23,661 nt of DNA from an uncultured Muribaculaceae bacterium (GCA_934663645.1 CAKUKR010000032.1:1-23661); one strand, 5' to 3'; shown: positions 8,505-17,558, counted from the stretch's first letter. The notes: generated by a model from the letters alone, not told the origin. Program-made: numbers and translations.

Positions 8505-10181
8505 ATGCTGAAACGCCTGTCAATATCCAACTACGCGCTGATTTCCTCAATAGAAATCTCATTTGGCGAGGGGCTGACTATAATCACCGGCGAGACTGGT
8601 GCGGGCAAGTCAATCATGATGGGGGCTCTGTCGCTGCTGCTTGGCGGACGCGCTGACACTCGTGTAGTGCGCGACAAGGCTGCCAAGTCTATCGTCGAAG
8701 CGACTTTCTCCTCCAATGACCGTCTGCGCTCCCTCTTCGAGGCAAGCCAACTCGACTGGGACGACAGCGAGATTATCATACGTCGCGAAGTTTCCTCAAC
8801 AGGACGCTCACGGGCTTTCGTCAATGACACACCCGTTAACCTCAAGACCCTCGGTGACATAACCACGTCGCTAATCGACATACACTCGCAGAACAGCAAC
8901 CTGATGCTGCGTGACCAGCACAGGCAGCTCGAGATACTCGACGCTCTCGCAGACAACGATGAGCTCCTCGCTGAATACAAAGCTGCTTTCCGCAGCTTTG
9001 TAAAGGTCAGAAACGCCTTGCAGAACGCTCGCAACGAGATAGCAGCCAACCGCGAGAACGAGAACTTCCTCCGCTTTCAGGTCAGCCAGCTCGACGCGCT
9101 CGCTCCTAAGGCCGGGGAACTCGAGACGCTTGAGCGGCAGTCTGAAATGCTCGGCGACGCGGAGGAGATAGCTGCCAACCTGTCAGCAGCTACACAGCTG
9201 CTCGACACCGGCGACAATTCAATAATTGCCAAACTCGCTGAGGTGAAGCACACGCTCTCCAAGGTCAATTTCCGTCTGCTCGAGGACGAAAGCGAGGATT
9301 GTTCGCTGCTCCAACGACTTGAATCGGTATACGTAGAGGCAAAGGACATAGCTCAGACCCTGATAGGCATGACGGAGTGCGTGGACTGCAATCCAGCGCA
9401 GCTTGCCGCTGTGGAGCAACGCATGACAGCGATATATGACGCTCTGAAGCGGTACAACGCCGTTGACGACACGCAACTCGCAGAAATACAGCAGTCGCTC
9501 CGTAAGCAGCTTGCCGCACTCGACACTTCTGACGATGACCTTCATGAACTCGAAAGCGAGATGAAAGAGAAGGGCAGGAAGTTGCGTGCTGCCGCAGACC
9601 GTCTGAGCGAAACACGGTTGAGTGCCGCCGAGAAGTTCTCTGACCTGCTGACAAAGACAGCTCGTCCTCTCGGCATGTCAAACCTGAAGTTTGCTGCCCT
9701 CACCTCCAAGGGGAAACTGACTCCCGACGGACAGGACAACATAGAGTTCCTATGCTCGTTCAACAAGAACCAGGAGCTGATGCCCGTCTCCGCCATAGCC
9801 TCCGGGGGCGAGACCTCGCGCCTGATGCTCTCTGTCAAAGCCATAGTCGCCAACCATGTAGCGTTGCCCTCGATAATCTTTGACGAGGTGGACACTGGCG
9901 TTTCGGGCGACGTGGCAGACAAGATGGGGGCGATGATGCGCGACATGGGGCGACAGATACAGGTGATAGCCATTACCCACCTGCCACAGGTAGCAGCCAA
10001 GGGACAGCAACATTACAAGGTGTTCAAGGCGGACGACGAGGAGAAGACCGTCACAAACATAGCCGCGCTCGACTACGACCAGCGAGTGGCTGAGTTGGCG
10101 GTGATGCTGTCAGGCTCGTCTGTTGATCAGGCAGCGGTCATGAACGCCAAATCTCTCCTCGATAAAAGCAACAAGAAATAA
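8505..10181 (+). CDS. recN: DNA repair protein RecN
   Basis: 558 residues, the usual size of this SMC-like ATPase, which gathers DNA ends at double-strand breaks. It has Walker A GETGAGKS at 29-36, a long coiled-coil centre (about 150-370), the ABC signature SGGE at 433-436 and Walker B ending Asp460-Glu461 (IIFDEVDTGVSG), then the conserved ITHLPQVAAKG. It sits inside the dnaN run with gaps of 27 and 9 bases, so it is probably transcribed with it; no SOS box was recognised upstream. Confidence 0.97.
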   Translation: MLKRLSISNYALISSIEISFGEGLTIITGETGAGKSIMMGALSLLLGGRADTRVVRDKAAKSIVEATFSSNDRLRSLFEASQLDWDDSEIIIRREVSSTGRSRAFVNDTPVNLKTLGDITTSLIDIHSQNSNLMLRDQHRQLEILDALADNDELLAEYKAAFRSFVKVRNALQNARNEIAANRENENFLRFQVSQLDALAPKAGELETLERQSEMLGDAEEIAANLSAATQLLDTGDNSIIAKLAEVKHTLSKVNFRLLEDESEDCSLLQRLESVYVEAKDIAQTLIGMTECVDCNPAQLAAVEQRMTAIYDALKRYNAVDDTQLAEIQQSLRKQLAALDTSDDDLHELESEMKEKGRKLRAAADRLSETRLSAAEKFSDLLTKTARPLGMSNLKFAALTSKGKLTPDGQDNIEFLCSFNKNQELMPVSAIASGGETSRLMLSVKAIVANHVALPSIIFDEVDTGVSGDVADKMGAMMRDMGRQIQVIAITHLPQVAAKGQQHYKVFKADDEEKTVTNIAALDYDQRVAELAVMLSGSSVDQAAVMNAKSLLDKSNKK

Positions 10182-10190
10182 CCATAATCA

Positions 10191-10931
10191 ATGGATAAGA
10201 GTCAATACGTATTCGGCTTGCGAGCCGTGATAGAAGCAATAGAGGCTGGCAGGGACATCGACAAAGTCCTAATTCGCAAGGATCTGGGCGGTGACCTCGC
10301 CCGGGAGCTTGCCTCCAAAATCAGCGAGTATGGCATACCCTCGCAGCGCGTGCCGCTCGAGAAGCTAAACCGCATCACGATGAAGAACCACCAAGGGGCA
10401 ATAGCACTGCTGTCGCCGGTGGCATATTACCGTCTCGATCAGATAGTCCCCGACCTGTTCGACCGGGGGGCTACGCCGCTGATACTGTTGCTGGACGGCG
10501 TGACGGACACACGCAACTTCGGCGCAATAGCCCGCACCGCCGAGTGCGCCGGCGTTGACACCATAGTCATACCCGAGCGCGGCAGCGCGACTGTCACCCC
10601 CGATGCTGTCAAGACTTCCGCAGGAGCCTTGCTGCACATACCCGTATGCCGCGAGCGCAGCCTCGCTGACGCTGTCAGGTATCTGAAACAGTGCGGCATC
10701 AGGGTCATAGGAGCGTCGGAGAAGAGCGGACGGCAGTTTACCGACGAGGACATGACCGTTCCGACAGCTGTAGTCATGGGTGCGGAGGACACTGGGCTAT
10801 CCACTGAAGTGTCGCGTCTGTGCGACAGCCTGGCTGGAATACCCATAATCGGCCACATAGCATCGCTCAATGTCTCCGTTGCTGCCGGCGTGATAATATA
10901 CGAGGCAGTGCGCCAACGCCTTCAGAGATGA
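10191..10931 (+). CDS. rlmB: 23S rRNA 2'-O-methyltransferase, TrmH/SpoU family (RlmB-like)
   Basis: 246 residues. A short N-terminal RNA-binding domain (YVFGLRAVIEAIEAG) is followed by the SPOUT knot domain. Motif 1 is DTRNFGAIARTAECAG, motif 2 is TAVVMGAEDTGLS and motif 3 is SLNVSVAAGVIIYEAVRQ. In RlmB this fold methylates the ribose of a guanosine in the peptidyl-transferase region of 23S rRNA using S-adenosylmethionine. It is nine bases after recN and appears to be the last gene of the dnaN run. The exact target nucleotide is assumed from the family. Confidence 0.9.
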   Translation: MDKSQYVFGLRAVIEAIEAGRDIDKVLIRKDLGGDLARELASKISEYGIPSQRVPLEKLNRITMKNHQGAIALLSPVAYYRLDQIVPDLFDRGATPLILLLDGVTDTRNFGAIARTAECAGVDTIVIPERGSATVTPDAVKTSAGALLHIPVCRERSLADAVRYLKQCGIRVIGASEKSGRQFTDEDMTVPTAVVMGAEDTGLSTEVSRLCDSLAGIPIIGHIASLNVSVAAGVIIYEAVRQRLQR

Positions 10932-10983
10932 ATGTCTCTCCAGTCACCTCTTTTGCGCCTGTAGATTGATTTACTCCCATACA

Positions 10984-11015
10984 TTTGCAGATTAGCAAGG
11001 TTTGAACTAATTTTG
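10984..11015 (+). promoter_or_regulatory. Promoter of the nusB operon
   Basis: TTTG at 10984-10987, 20 bases, then TAATTTTG at 11008-11015: an exact consensus match. It starts a leader of roughly 60 bases before nusB. Confidence 0.8.
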
Positions 11016-11030
11016 CACTGTAACAGGGAC

Positions 11031-11067
11031 AACACGCCCCACAGCGTGTTATGCCCGCCCTTAACAC
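11031..11067 (+). promoter_or_regulatory. nusB leader with two mutually exclusive hairpins
   Basis: AACACGC (11031-11037) can pair with GCGTGTT (11044-11050). The same right arm, as GTGTTA (11046-11051), can instead pair with TAACAC (11062-11067). The two stems cannot form together. A switch in the leader of an antitermination gene is possible, but the stems are only six or seven base pairs long. Confidence 0.3.
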
Positions 11068-11083
11068 ACGAACATAAAGAGTT

Positions 11084-12505
11084 ATGATCAACCGTATTCT
11101 CATAAGAGTCAAGGTAGTGCAAACGCTGTACTCTCATCTGTTGGTAGAGAAGGACTTTGCACTTGAACCGCAACCCTCATCTCCCACCAAGGAGAAACGT
11201 TTTGCTTACTCCCTGTATCTGGACTTGCTGATGCTCATGGGCAAGCTGGCAAACGAAATCAGTATACGAGGTCGCGGATACCCGCTCGAAGAGACCCGCT
11301 TCTTGAAAAGCGTAATGGCTGACGACAGAATGCGCTCACTGAGAATGAAATACTCGGCGCAGCCGTTCCCCTTGCAGTCTGCCGTATCCTCGCTCGCCGA
11401 CAAAATCAAAGAGTCGGCGTTGCTGAAGAATTTCCTGAAACAAAACGACGAGAACGCCAACAGCGACATCGACATCTGGCGCGACCTTTTCAACACATAC
11501 ATCGTCAAAGATCAGGCCCTGATGGCTGTAATCTCCCGCCGCGAGAACTTTACACTCCGTGGCGTTGACCGCGCTGCAGAGCTAATGGACGCGACTTTCG
11601 TCAACTTCTATTCCTCCAACGGCAACCTGTCATCGGCTATACGTACCCTCGAGACAAGTCTGGATGCCTCGCGTGAGCTGTACTTCCGGCTGCTGATGCT
11701 TCCCCCTGACCTCGTGCGTCTGCGTGACCAGCAGCTCGACGAGCTGCGTCACAAGTACATCACCACGGAGGAAGACCTCAACCCCAACCTCCGGTTCGTT
11801 GAAAACCGCCTTGCGGAGGCTCTCGACCAGGATCCGGAAATCAGCGCGTACCGCAGTGAAAACAAGCTCTCGTGGATAGAACATGACCGTGTCACACTCT
11901 CTGCCCTCATGCGTGAGATAATTGCCTCAGACGTGTACCGCGAATACATGGAGCTGCCTGCTTCTGACTTCCACACCGACACAGAGTTCTGGCGCAACAT
12001 CTTCAAGAAAGTCATATTCCGAAGCGAGAATTTCCTTCTCGACATGGAGGACAAATCTGTCTACTGGAATGACGACATGGAAATCATAGGCACATTCTTC
12101 CTCAAGACACTAAAACGGTTTGACGACCTGTATGACGTACAGACCGGCCGTGTCACTCAGGAGCCGGTGCTCCCCAAATATAAGGACGAGGAGGATGCTC
12201 GCTTTGGCGCGGAACTGCTCACGTACGCTCTCAACAACCGGGAGCTGTACCGCAGCTACATCGACCGCTACATCGACTCTTCGCAGTGGGACACTGAACG
12301 ACTTGCGCTCATGGACGTGGTAATAATGCTCACAGCCATAGCGGAAATCATCAACTTCCAGAAGATTCCCACATCGGTCAGCATCAACGAGTACATTGAG
12401 ATAGCCAAGTCCTACTCTTCGCCACGCAACGCATCGTTCATACACGGTGTGCTCGGACGGATTATAGCTGATTTGCGTGCGTCTGGCGAACTGATGAAGG
12501 AATGA
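11084..12505 (+). CDS. nusB: Transcription antitermination factor NusB (long Bacteroidales form)
   Basis: 473 residues, about three times the length of E. coli NusB but in keeping with Bacteroidales homologues. It starts MINRILIRVKVVQTLYSHLL, the first NusB helix. The C-terminal part (about 395-473: WDTERLALMDVVIMLTAIAEI, SINEYIEIAKSYSS, FIHGVLGRI) is the classic NusB fold that binds boxA RNA with NusE. The middle is a helical insertion of unknown function. NusB helps RNA polymerase read through rRNA operons. It heads the second + strand gene group behind a consensus promoter; yajC follows after 47 bases. Confidence 0.93.
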   Translation: MINRILIRVKVVQTLYSHLLVEKDFALEPQPSSPTKEKRFAYSLYLDLLMLMGKLANEISIRGRGYPLEETRFLKSVMADDRMRSLRMKYSAQPFPLQSAVSSLADKIKESALLKNFLKQNDENANSDIDIWRDLFNTYIVKDQALMAVISRRENFTLRGVDRAAELMDATFVNFYSSNGNLSSAIRTLETSLDASRELYFRLLMLPPDLVRLRDQQLDELRHKYITTEEDLNPNLRFVENRLAEALDQDPEISAYRSENKLSWIEHDRVTLSALMREIIASDVYREYMELPASDFHTDTEFWRNIFKKVIFRSENFLLDMEDKSVYWNDDMEIIGTFFLKTLKRFDDLYDVQTGRVTQEPVLPKYKDEEDARFGAELLTYALNNRELYRSYIDRYIDSSQWDTERLALMDVVIMLTAIAEIINFQKIPTSVSINEYIEIAKSYSSPRNASFIHGVLGRIIADLRASGELMKE

Positions 12506-12552
12506 CACGAAACAACAACCAACTGAATATTAACAAATAAACACTGAATAAA

Positions 12553-13083
12553 ATGACTGAACTCAATGCCATTTTACTACAAGCCGGTAACGCCCAACAA
12601 GGCAGCGGTTGGAGCGGCATCCTGATGATAGTCGCAATGATTGTCATCTTCTATTTCTTCATGATCCGCCCACAGCAGAAACAGCGCAAGAGAATGAAGG
12701 AGCAACGCGAGGCAATGAAGCCAGGCTCCAAAGTCCTCGCAGCAGGCGGCATCCTTGGCGTGGTAAAAGAAACTGGCGACCAATTCTTCATGGTCGAGGT
12801 TGATAAAGGAGTCACCCTCAAAGTAAGCAAGGACGCAATCTTTCCTCTAGAGGAGGAAGCTCCCAAGAAGGAGCATCACCGCTCTCGCAAAGAGCAGGCT
12901 GCTGGCGGCAAGGACACGACAGCTGACGCCTCCACTGCATTCCTCGCTGCGTACAACGAGGACAGAAAAAAGAAAAAAGAAAAAGAGGGCAAGAAGGGCA
13001 GCAAGCCTGTCTATACAGAACCTGATCCCGCCGCTCCCGACTTCATCAAGGACGAGGACGAAGAGGAACGACGCAGAGATTAA
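12553..13083 (+). CDS. yajC: Preprotein translocase subunit YajC
   Basis: 176 residues. One membrane segment at about 22-38 (GILMIVAMIVIFYFFMI) is followed directly by the family signature RPQQKQRKRMKEQ and the KPGSKVLAAGGILGVV strand. YajC associates with SecDF and SecYEG in the inner membrane. The protein is longer than the usual 85-110 residues because of a lysine- and glutamate-rich C-terminal tail (from about 100, including an RKKKKEKEGKKGSK-type run) that is probably disordered. It lies between nusB and the ybbR-like gene; the 18-base gap to the latter suggests one transcript. Confidence 0.93.
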   Translation: MTELNAILLQAGNAQQGSGWSGILMIVAMIVIFYFFMIRPQQKQRKRMKEQREAMKPGSKVLAAGGILGVVKETGDQFFMVEVDKGVTLKVSKDAIFPLEEEAPKKEHHRSRKEQAAGGKDTTADASTAFLAAYNEDRKKKKEKEGKKGSKPVYTEPDPAAPDFIKDEDEEERRRD

Positions 13084-13101
13084 TCCGACAGGCATAGCCT
13101 C

Positions 13102-14079
13102 ATGACCGGCAAGGAGCGCATCGAGCGGCTGCATAAGTGGTGGAAGATATTCAAGACCTCCCGGGGGTTTCACAATATCCTCCTCTACGGAGTGTTTGTG
13201 GCTATCGCTGCGCTTTTCTGGCTCGTTATGGCTCTCAACGACAGCATTGAGGAGACCGTTGACGTGGGCATACGCATTTACAACGTCCCTGACAGCGTGA
13301 CGTTTATCGATGATCCTCCTGCCGAGATGCGTATCTCGGTCAGCGGCAAAGGGACTTCACTGCTTCAGACATGCCTGTTGCGCCGCCCGACTATCAACAT
13401 CAACTTCAAGGACTTTGCTGACAAGGGAGTTTTCCGGCTGTCTGCGTCAAGCATGGTCGGGCTGCTCAAGTCCACATTCGGCACTTCAGTCGATATCTCT
13501 TCATACTCGTTAGACTCGTTGCGGCTGCAGTACACAACAAGCCCCGGCAGGCGTGTTCCCCTCGTGGTTAACGCAAACGTGTCTGCCGCTGACGGCTTTG
13601 TCATCTCCGGCAAGCTGCGGTGCTCTACACCGGCAGTAACTGTCTATTGTGCTTCGCCCGACAATGACACCGTGTCGCGTGTATATACCGAGAAGTTTGT
13701 CAAGCGTGGGCTGGATGCAAGCGAGCAGGTAGAGGTGAAAATCCGCACGATGCCCGGAATTAAGGTTGTGCCAGCCAAGGTGACTGTCACAATACCTGTA
13801 GAGACACTCGTGAAGAAGAAATCCACGATAGCTGTTAAGGTGATAAACGTGCCTCCGGGCGAAAGCCTGCTCCTGTTCCCTGCCAACGTGGACGTAACAT
13901 ATTTTGTCCCAATGAGCCGGTTCAATGACGCTGACACCGATATCAACGTTGTCGCAGACTATAATGACCTTGCCTCGCACCGCAGCGGCAAGCTGCCAGT
14001 GCGGATAGGCACGCACGGCGCAGGATATGTCAACGTGACCCTCCTTACAGACTCCGTAGAATACACCATTGTGAGATGA
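13102..14079 (+). CDS. YbbR-domain membrane-anchored protein
   Basis: 325 residues. A short basic cytoplasmic start (about 1-24) leads into one transmembrane helix (about 25-45, ILLYGVFVAIAALFWLVMAL). The rest is beta-rich extracytoplasmic sequence with YbbR-like repeats (VDVGIRIYNVPDSV, VPLVVNANV, IAVKVINVPPGESLL). In Firmicutes, YbbR proteins (CdaR) control the diadenylate cyclase CdaA. No cyclase gene is visible here, so that role is only a family-level possibility. The stop overlaps the coaE start as ATGA. Confidence 0.8.
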   Translation: MTGKERIERLHKWWKIFKTSRGFHNILLYGVFVAIAALFWLVMALNDSIEETVDVGIRIYNVPDSVTFIDDPPAEMRISVSGKGTSLLQTCLLRRPTININFKDFADKGVFRLSASSMVGLLKSTFGTSVDISSYSLDSLRLQYTTSPGRRVPLVVNANVSAADGFVISGKLRCSTPAVTVYCASPDNDTVSRVYTEKFVKRGLDASEQVEVKIRTMPGIKVVPAKVTVTIPVETLVKKKSTIAVKVINVPPGESLLLFPANVDVTYFVPMSRFNDADTDINVVADYNDLASHRSGKLPVRIGTHGAGYVNVTLLTDSVEYTIVR

Positions 14080-14684
14080 CGAAACAAACCGCACACTGCC
14101 CGCTGACACTCATCACTGGAGGCATTGGCTCTGGCAAGAGCGTCGTCTCTCGCATCTGCCGTTTGCGCGGTTATGAGGTTTACGACACGGACTATGAGGC
14201 CAAGCGCATCATGAACTATGATGCCAAAATCCGCCATGCAATCACCTCACGGTGGGGCAGTGCCGCCGTTTTCCCGGACGGCTCTCTCAACCGCAAGCAC
14301 ATAGCCTCGGTCATCTTCGCGGACGACCAGGAGAGGCTGTGGCTCAATGCGCTGGTGCATTCTGCTGTCAGGAAAGAACTTGAAGCGAGGATCAGCCTCC
14401 GCTCGCAGAGGATGTTTGTCGAGTGCGCCATTCCCGTGACATCCCATATTGTGGACTATTGCGACCGTGTGTGGCTGGTCGATGCCCCAGTGGAAATGCG
14501 CATCAGCCGCTGCATGAAGCGCGACGGAGGCTCTGCTGCCCAAATCGAAGCACGCATACAGTCGCAACAGCACGAGTTTGAGGCTCTGCCTCGCGATATA
14601 ACCGATGTAATAGCCAACGACGGCTCACAGCCTGTATGCTCTCGCGTAGCCCAGCTGCTGGCGCAATGCCGTCAACCCGAATAG
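14076..14684 (+). CDS. coaE: Dephospho-CoA kinase
   Basis: 202 residues, the normal length. P-loop GGIGSGKS at 15-22, YDTDYEAKRIM, and the lid region with arginines (RISRCMKRDG) then RIQSQ mark this nucleoside-kinase-fold enzyme. It phosphorylates the 3' hydroxyl of dephospho-CoA, the final step of coenzyme A synthesis. Translation is coupled to the ybbR-like gene by a 4-base ATGA overlap. Together with coaBC in the previous gene group, three steps of the pathway are encoded in this window. Confidence 0.95.
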   Translation: MTKQTAHCPLTLITGGIGSGKSVVSRICRLRGYEVYDTDYEAKRIMNYDAKIRHAITSRWGSAAVFPDGSLNRKHIASVIFADDQERLWLNALVHSAVRKELEARISLRSQRMFVECAIPVTSHIVDYCDRVWLVDAPVEMRISRCMKRDGGSAAQIEARIQSQQHEFEALPRDITDVIANDGSQPVCSRVAQLLAQCRQPE

Positions 14685-14710
14685 ATAATAACAATCAAAT
14701 ACAACATTTT

Positions 14711-15145
14711 ATGCTAAGAGAAATATTGTCGATTACTGGCCGCCCCGGTCTGTTCAAGATCGTATCGCAGGGCAACCGCATGATTATCGTCGAGGATATT
14801 ACCACCAAAGCACGCTCTGCAGCGCACGAGCGTGACAAAATCGTGTCACTCGGCGACATCGCCATGTACACAGAGGGCGACGACCTCCCCCTCGGTCAGA
14901 TTTTGCAGCGTCTGTACGATGCTGAGAAAGGGGCGCAGGTTGAGTTCAAGTCATTGGACGGCAACGCGCTGCGCGAGAAATTCGCTGCTATTGTCCCCGA
15001 CTTTGACCGTGACCGCGTCCATGTGTCTGACATCAAGAAGCTCTTCACATGGTACAACCTCCTCTCAGCAGCCGGTTATGACAAGTTTGTCGAAGACGAA
15101 CCCGCTGAAACCGAAGAAGAGGCCGAGGAGAAACCGGCAGAATAA
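14711..15145 (+). CDS. DUF5606 domain protein
   Basis: 144 residues, no signal or membrane segment. The N-terminus MLREILSITGRPGLFKIVSQ is the hallmark of the Bacteroidota family DUF5606: a small Sm-like strand domain, then IKKLFTWYNLLSAAG and an acidic Glu-rich tail. Its function is not established. The ATG at 14711 is chosen over the in-frame ATG at 14636, which would overlap coaE by 49 bases and add 25 residues unlike the family. It is the last gene before the shared terminator. Confidence 0.88.
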   Translation: MLREILSITGRPGLFKIVSQGNRMIIVEDITTKARSAAHERDKIVSLGDIAMYTEGDDLPLGQILQRLYDAEKGAQVEFKSLDGNALREKFAAIVPDFDRDRVHVSDIKKLFTWYNLLSAAGYDKFVEDEPAETEEEAEEKPAE

Positions 15146-15148
15146 CAC

Positions 15149-15165
15149 CGCGACACAGCGTCGCG
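15149..15165 (+). terminator. Small GC hairpin after the DUF5606 gene
   Basis: CGCGAC and GTCGCG pair around a five-base loop, three bases after the stop codon. It precedes the larger terminator and may add to it; no U-tract follows. Confidence 0.35.
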
Positions 15166-15172
15166 CAACAAT

Positions 15173-15205
15173 AAATGGCGTGCCCGTTTTGAGGGTACGC
15201 CATTT
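15173..15205. terminator. Bidirectional terminator between DUF5606 gene and glnN
   Basis: AAATGGCGT (15173-15181) pairs with ACGCCATTT (15197-15205). A G-U pair and a CCC/GGG extension close a 7-base loop, giving a 13-pair stem. It lies between converging genes and has A/T-rich ends on both sides, so it can end transcripts from both. Confidence 0.8.
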
Positions 15206-15225
15206 GTCTATTCTGCCGGGCAGCG

Positions 15226-17415
15226 TCAGCGGATGAACAGTATCTCGCGGTACTTAGGCAGAGGCCACAGCTCATTGTCCACCATAAGCTCGAGCTTGTC
15301 GATGTGGTAGCGTATCTGTTCGAGCAGCGGTGCAACTGAGTCATGGTATGCTATCGCCTTCTCGCGTTGGCTCATGATGCGGTTTGCCACCTTGCGGCAC
15401 TCGATCATTTCGTCCACCATACGCTTGATAGAAGTGATGTGGTCAGACATTTCCTCGATAGACAGCATATCCCGGCCCGCTATTTTCGCAGCCTTCGGCT
15501 TGTCAAACAGCGCGTTGATTTTCGACACGTTGTCGAGCAGCAAGTTCTGGTATCGTATGGCGACAGGGAGGATATGGTTGACGGCGAGGTCGCCAAGTAC
15601 ACGCGACTCGATCTGTATCTTCTTGGTGTACGTCTCCCATTTCACCTCGTTGCGGGCCGCAAGTTCGGTAGGGGAGAGGACAGCCGTTCTCGAGAACATA
15701 TCGACCGATTCAGGACGCAGGTAGGCATCGAAAATCAGCGGTGCGGAATCCTCCGTGTCCAGCCCGCGCCGTGCCGCCTCCTGCTTCCACTCCTCGCTGT
15801 AGCCGTTGCCGTCGAAGTGAATGGCAGAGGCCTCGCGTATCAGCGACTTCACCTCGTCGAGCAGGACATCGTTCAGGCCTTCGCCGGCAGCAGTGCGGGC
15901 ATCCACACGGTCAGCGAATGTGTTCAGCTGGTCAGCCACGGCGGCATTGATGACAATCATCGCCGACGCATTGTTGGCAGACGACCCAACGGCTCGGAAC
16001 TCGAACCGGTTGCCCGTGAACGCGAATGGGCTGGTACGGTTGCGGTCTGTGTTGTCACGAGCCAGCAGCGGTATCTGCGCCACGTCTATCGACACCTTCT
16101 CCTTGCTGTCAGCCCTCGACAGGATGTCCGACTTGTCATTGGCTATCTCCTCGAGTATCCGCGACAGATGCTCGCCAAGGAACATCGAGATAATCGACGG
16201 CGGAGCCTCATTCGCACCCAGGCGGTGTGCGTTGGTCGCGCTCATTATGGAGGCCTTTATGAGCGCGTTGTGTTTGTGGACTGCCGCCATGACATTGGCG
16301 ACGAAAGTGATGAACTGCAGGTTCGACTCAGGCGACTTGCCCGGCGAGAACAGCATCGTGCCGTTGTCTGTGCCGAGGCTCCAGTTGTTGTGCTTGCCCG
16401 AGCCGTTCACGCCGTCAAACGGCTTCTCATGCAGCAGCACCCGGAAATTGTGCCGCTGCGCCACCTCGTCCATCAGCGACATCAGCAGCAGGTTATGGTC
16501 GTTGGCAAGGTTGGTCTCCTCAAATATCGGCGCAAGCTCAAACTGATTGGGTGCAACCTCGTTATGGCGCGTCTTGGCCGGAATGCCCAGCTTGTGGCAC
16601 TCCATTTCCAGATCAAGCATGAACGCCTCAACACGCGCCGGTATAGCCCCGAAATAATGGTCCTCGAGCTGCTGGTTCTTCGCGCTCTCATGCCCCATAA
16701 GCGTGCGCCCCGTCAGCACCAGGTCTGGACGCGCAGCAAATATGGCCTCGTCTATCAGGAAATACTCCTGCTCCCAGCCCAGGAAACTCGTCACATGGTT
16801 GACGTTAGGGTCGAAATAGCGTGCCACTCGCGTAGCCGCGCAGTCGATGCTGTTCAGCGCACGCAGCAGCGGCGTCTTGTAGTCGAGGCTCTCGCCAGTA
16901 TATGAAATGAACACCGTCGGAATGCACAGCGTGCCGTCAAGGATGAACGCCGGCGACGAAATGTCCCACGCCGAATAGCCGCGAGCCTCGAACGTGTTGC
17001 GTATGCCGCCGTTGGGGAAACTTGAAGCGTCAGGCTCCTGCTGCACCAGCATCTTGCCGCTGAAACGCTCGATAACGCCACCCTTGCCGTCATGCTCGAT
17101 GAAAGCGTCATGCTTCTCCGCCGTTCCCCCCGTCAGCGGGTGAAACCAGTGGGTATAGTGACGAGCGCCGCAGTCGATAGCCCACCGCTTCATGCCGTCA
17201 GCCACGACATCTGCAGTTTCGCGGGACAGGGGAGTCTTGTTGTCGATAGCCGAGACCAGTTCAGCGAAAGTCTTTCCCGGGAGGTACTCAAACATCTTGC
17301 GGCGGTCAAAGACAAACATGCCGTAGATTTTCTCCGGCCGCGTATCGCAGTTGGCTGTCCGCACCGGCTTGTGCGAATATGCCTGCTCGATACACTTGAA
17401 ACGTAGTGTAGACAT
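15226..17415 (-). CDS. glnN: Type III glutamine synthetase
   Basis: 729 residues, the length of the GSIII class found in Bacteroidetes (GSI is about 450-470). It condenses ammonia and glutamate with ATP. Recognisable pieces are HWFHPLTGGTAEKHDAFI, the metal and substrate motif KTRHNEVAPNQFELAPIFEE, GSGKHNNWS from residue 338, and RNRTSPFAFTGNRFEFR in the phosphate-binding region. The gene is transcribed toward the DUF5606 gene and shares its terminator. A promoter of its own lies just upstream, and beyond it the palindromic repeats that may bound an invertible promoter. An antisense frame of 520 codons (15343-16905) is a shadow. Confidence 0.96.
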   Translation of the reverse strand: MSTLRFKCIEQAYSHKPVRTANCDTRPEKIYGMFVFDRRKMFEYLPGKTFAELVSAIDNKTPLSRETADVVADGMKRWAIDCGARHYTHWFHPLTGGTAEKHDAFIEHDGKGGVIERFSGKMLVQQEPDASSFPNGGIRNTFEARGYSAWDISSPAFILDGTLCIPTVFISYTGESLDYKTPLLRALNSIDCAATRVARYFDPNVNHVTSFLGWEQEYFLIDEAIFAARPDLVLTGRTLMGHESAKNQQLEDHYFGAIPARVEAFMLDLEMECHKLGIPAKTRHNEVAPNQFELAPIFEETNLANDHNLLLMSLMDEVAQRHNFRVLLHEKPFDGVNGSGKHNNWSLGTDNGTMLFSPGKSPESNLQFITFVANVMAAVHKHNALIKASIMSATNAHRLGANEAPPSIISMFLGEHLSRILEEIANDKSDILSRADSKEKVSIDVAQIPLLARDNTDRNRTSPFAFTGNRFEFRAVGSSANNASAMIVINAAVADQLNTFADRVDARTAAGEGLNDVLLDEVKSLIREASAIHFDGNGYSEEWKQEAARRGLDTEDSAPLIFDAYLRPESVDMFSRTAVLSPTELAARNEVKWETYTKKIQIESRVLGDLAVNHILPVAIRYQNLLLDNVSKINALFDKPKAAKIAGRDMLSIEEMSDHITSIKRMVDEMIECRKVANRIMSQREKAIAYHDSVAPLLEQIRYHIDKLELMVDNELWPLPKYREILFIR

Positions 17416-17468
17416 AGTGTAGGAAGATTTTTACCTGTTAAGCGAGGTGCGTTTATGCACCCACACTG

Positions 17469-17500
17469 CAAAATTACTCATTTCCTCCGGAAATCCCAAC
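17469..17500 (-). promoter_or_regulatory. Promoter of glnN
   Basis: Read on the minus strand, GTTG (17500-17497), 20 bases, then TAATTTTG (17476-17469). The -7 element is an exact match and the -33 element matches three of four bases. The leader is about 45 bases. It lies wholly outside the repeat at 17532, so glnN should be expressed whatever the orientation of the adjacent segment. Confidence 0.65.
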
Positions 17501-17531
17501 TCAACTACAGCCTCTCTCTCTCGCATCACTG

Positions 17532-17558
17532 TGTATTTCTCTTCCCAAGAGAAATACA
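17532..17558 (+). repeat. Left palindromic repeat (candidate recombination site)
   Basis: A perfect dyad: TGTATTTCTCTT (17532-17543), centre CCC, and the exact reverse complement AAGAGAAATACA (17547-17558). The only asymmetry is the three-base centre. Compared with the reverse complement of the copy at 17722-17748, it matches at 26 of 27 positions including the centre. Confidence 0.85.

Noticed and set aside
15343..16905. 520-codon + strand open frame opposite glnN
   Set aside because: It is fully antisense to an unmistakable glutamine synthetase and has an arginine/histidine/valine-rich composition typical of shadow frames in GC-rich genes; no domain is recognisable.
17532..17558. Left palindrome as an intrinsic terminator
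   Set aside because: No U-tract follows on either strand, both adjacent genes are transcribed away from it, and a second copy with reversed centre flanks a promoter, which fits a recombination or operator site better.
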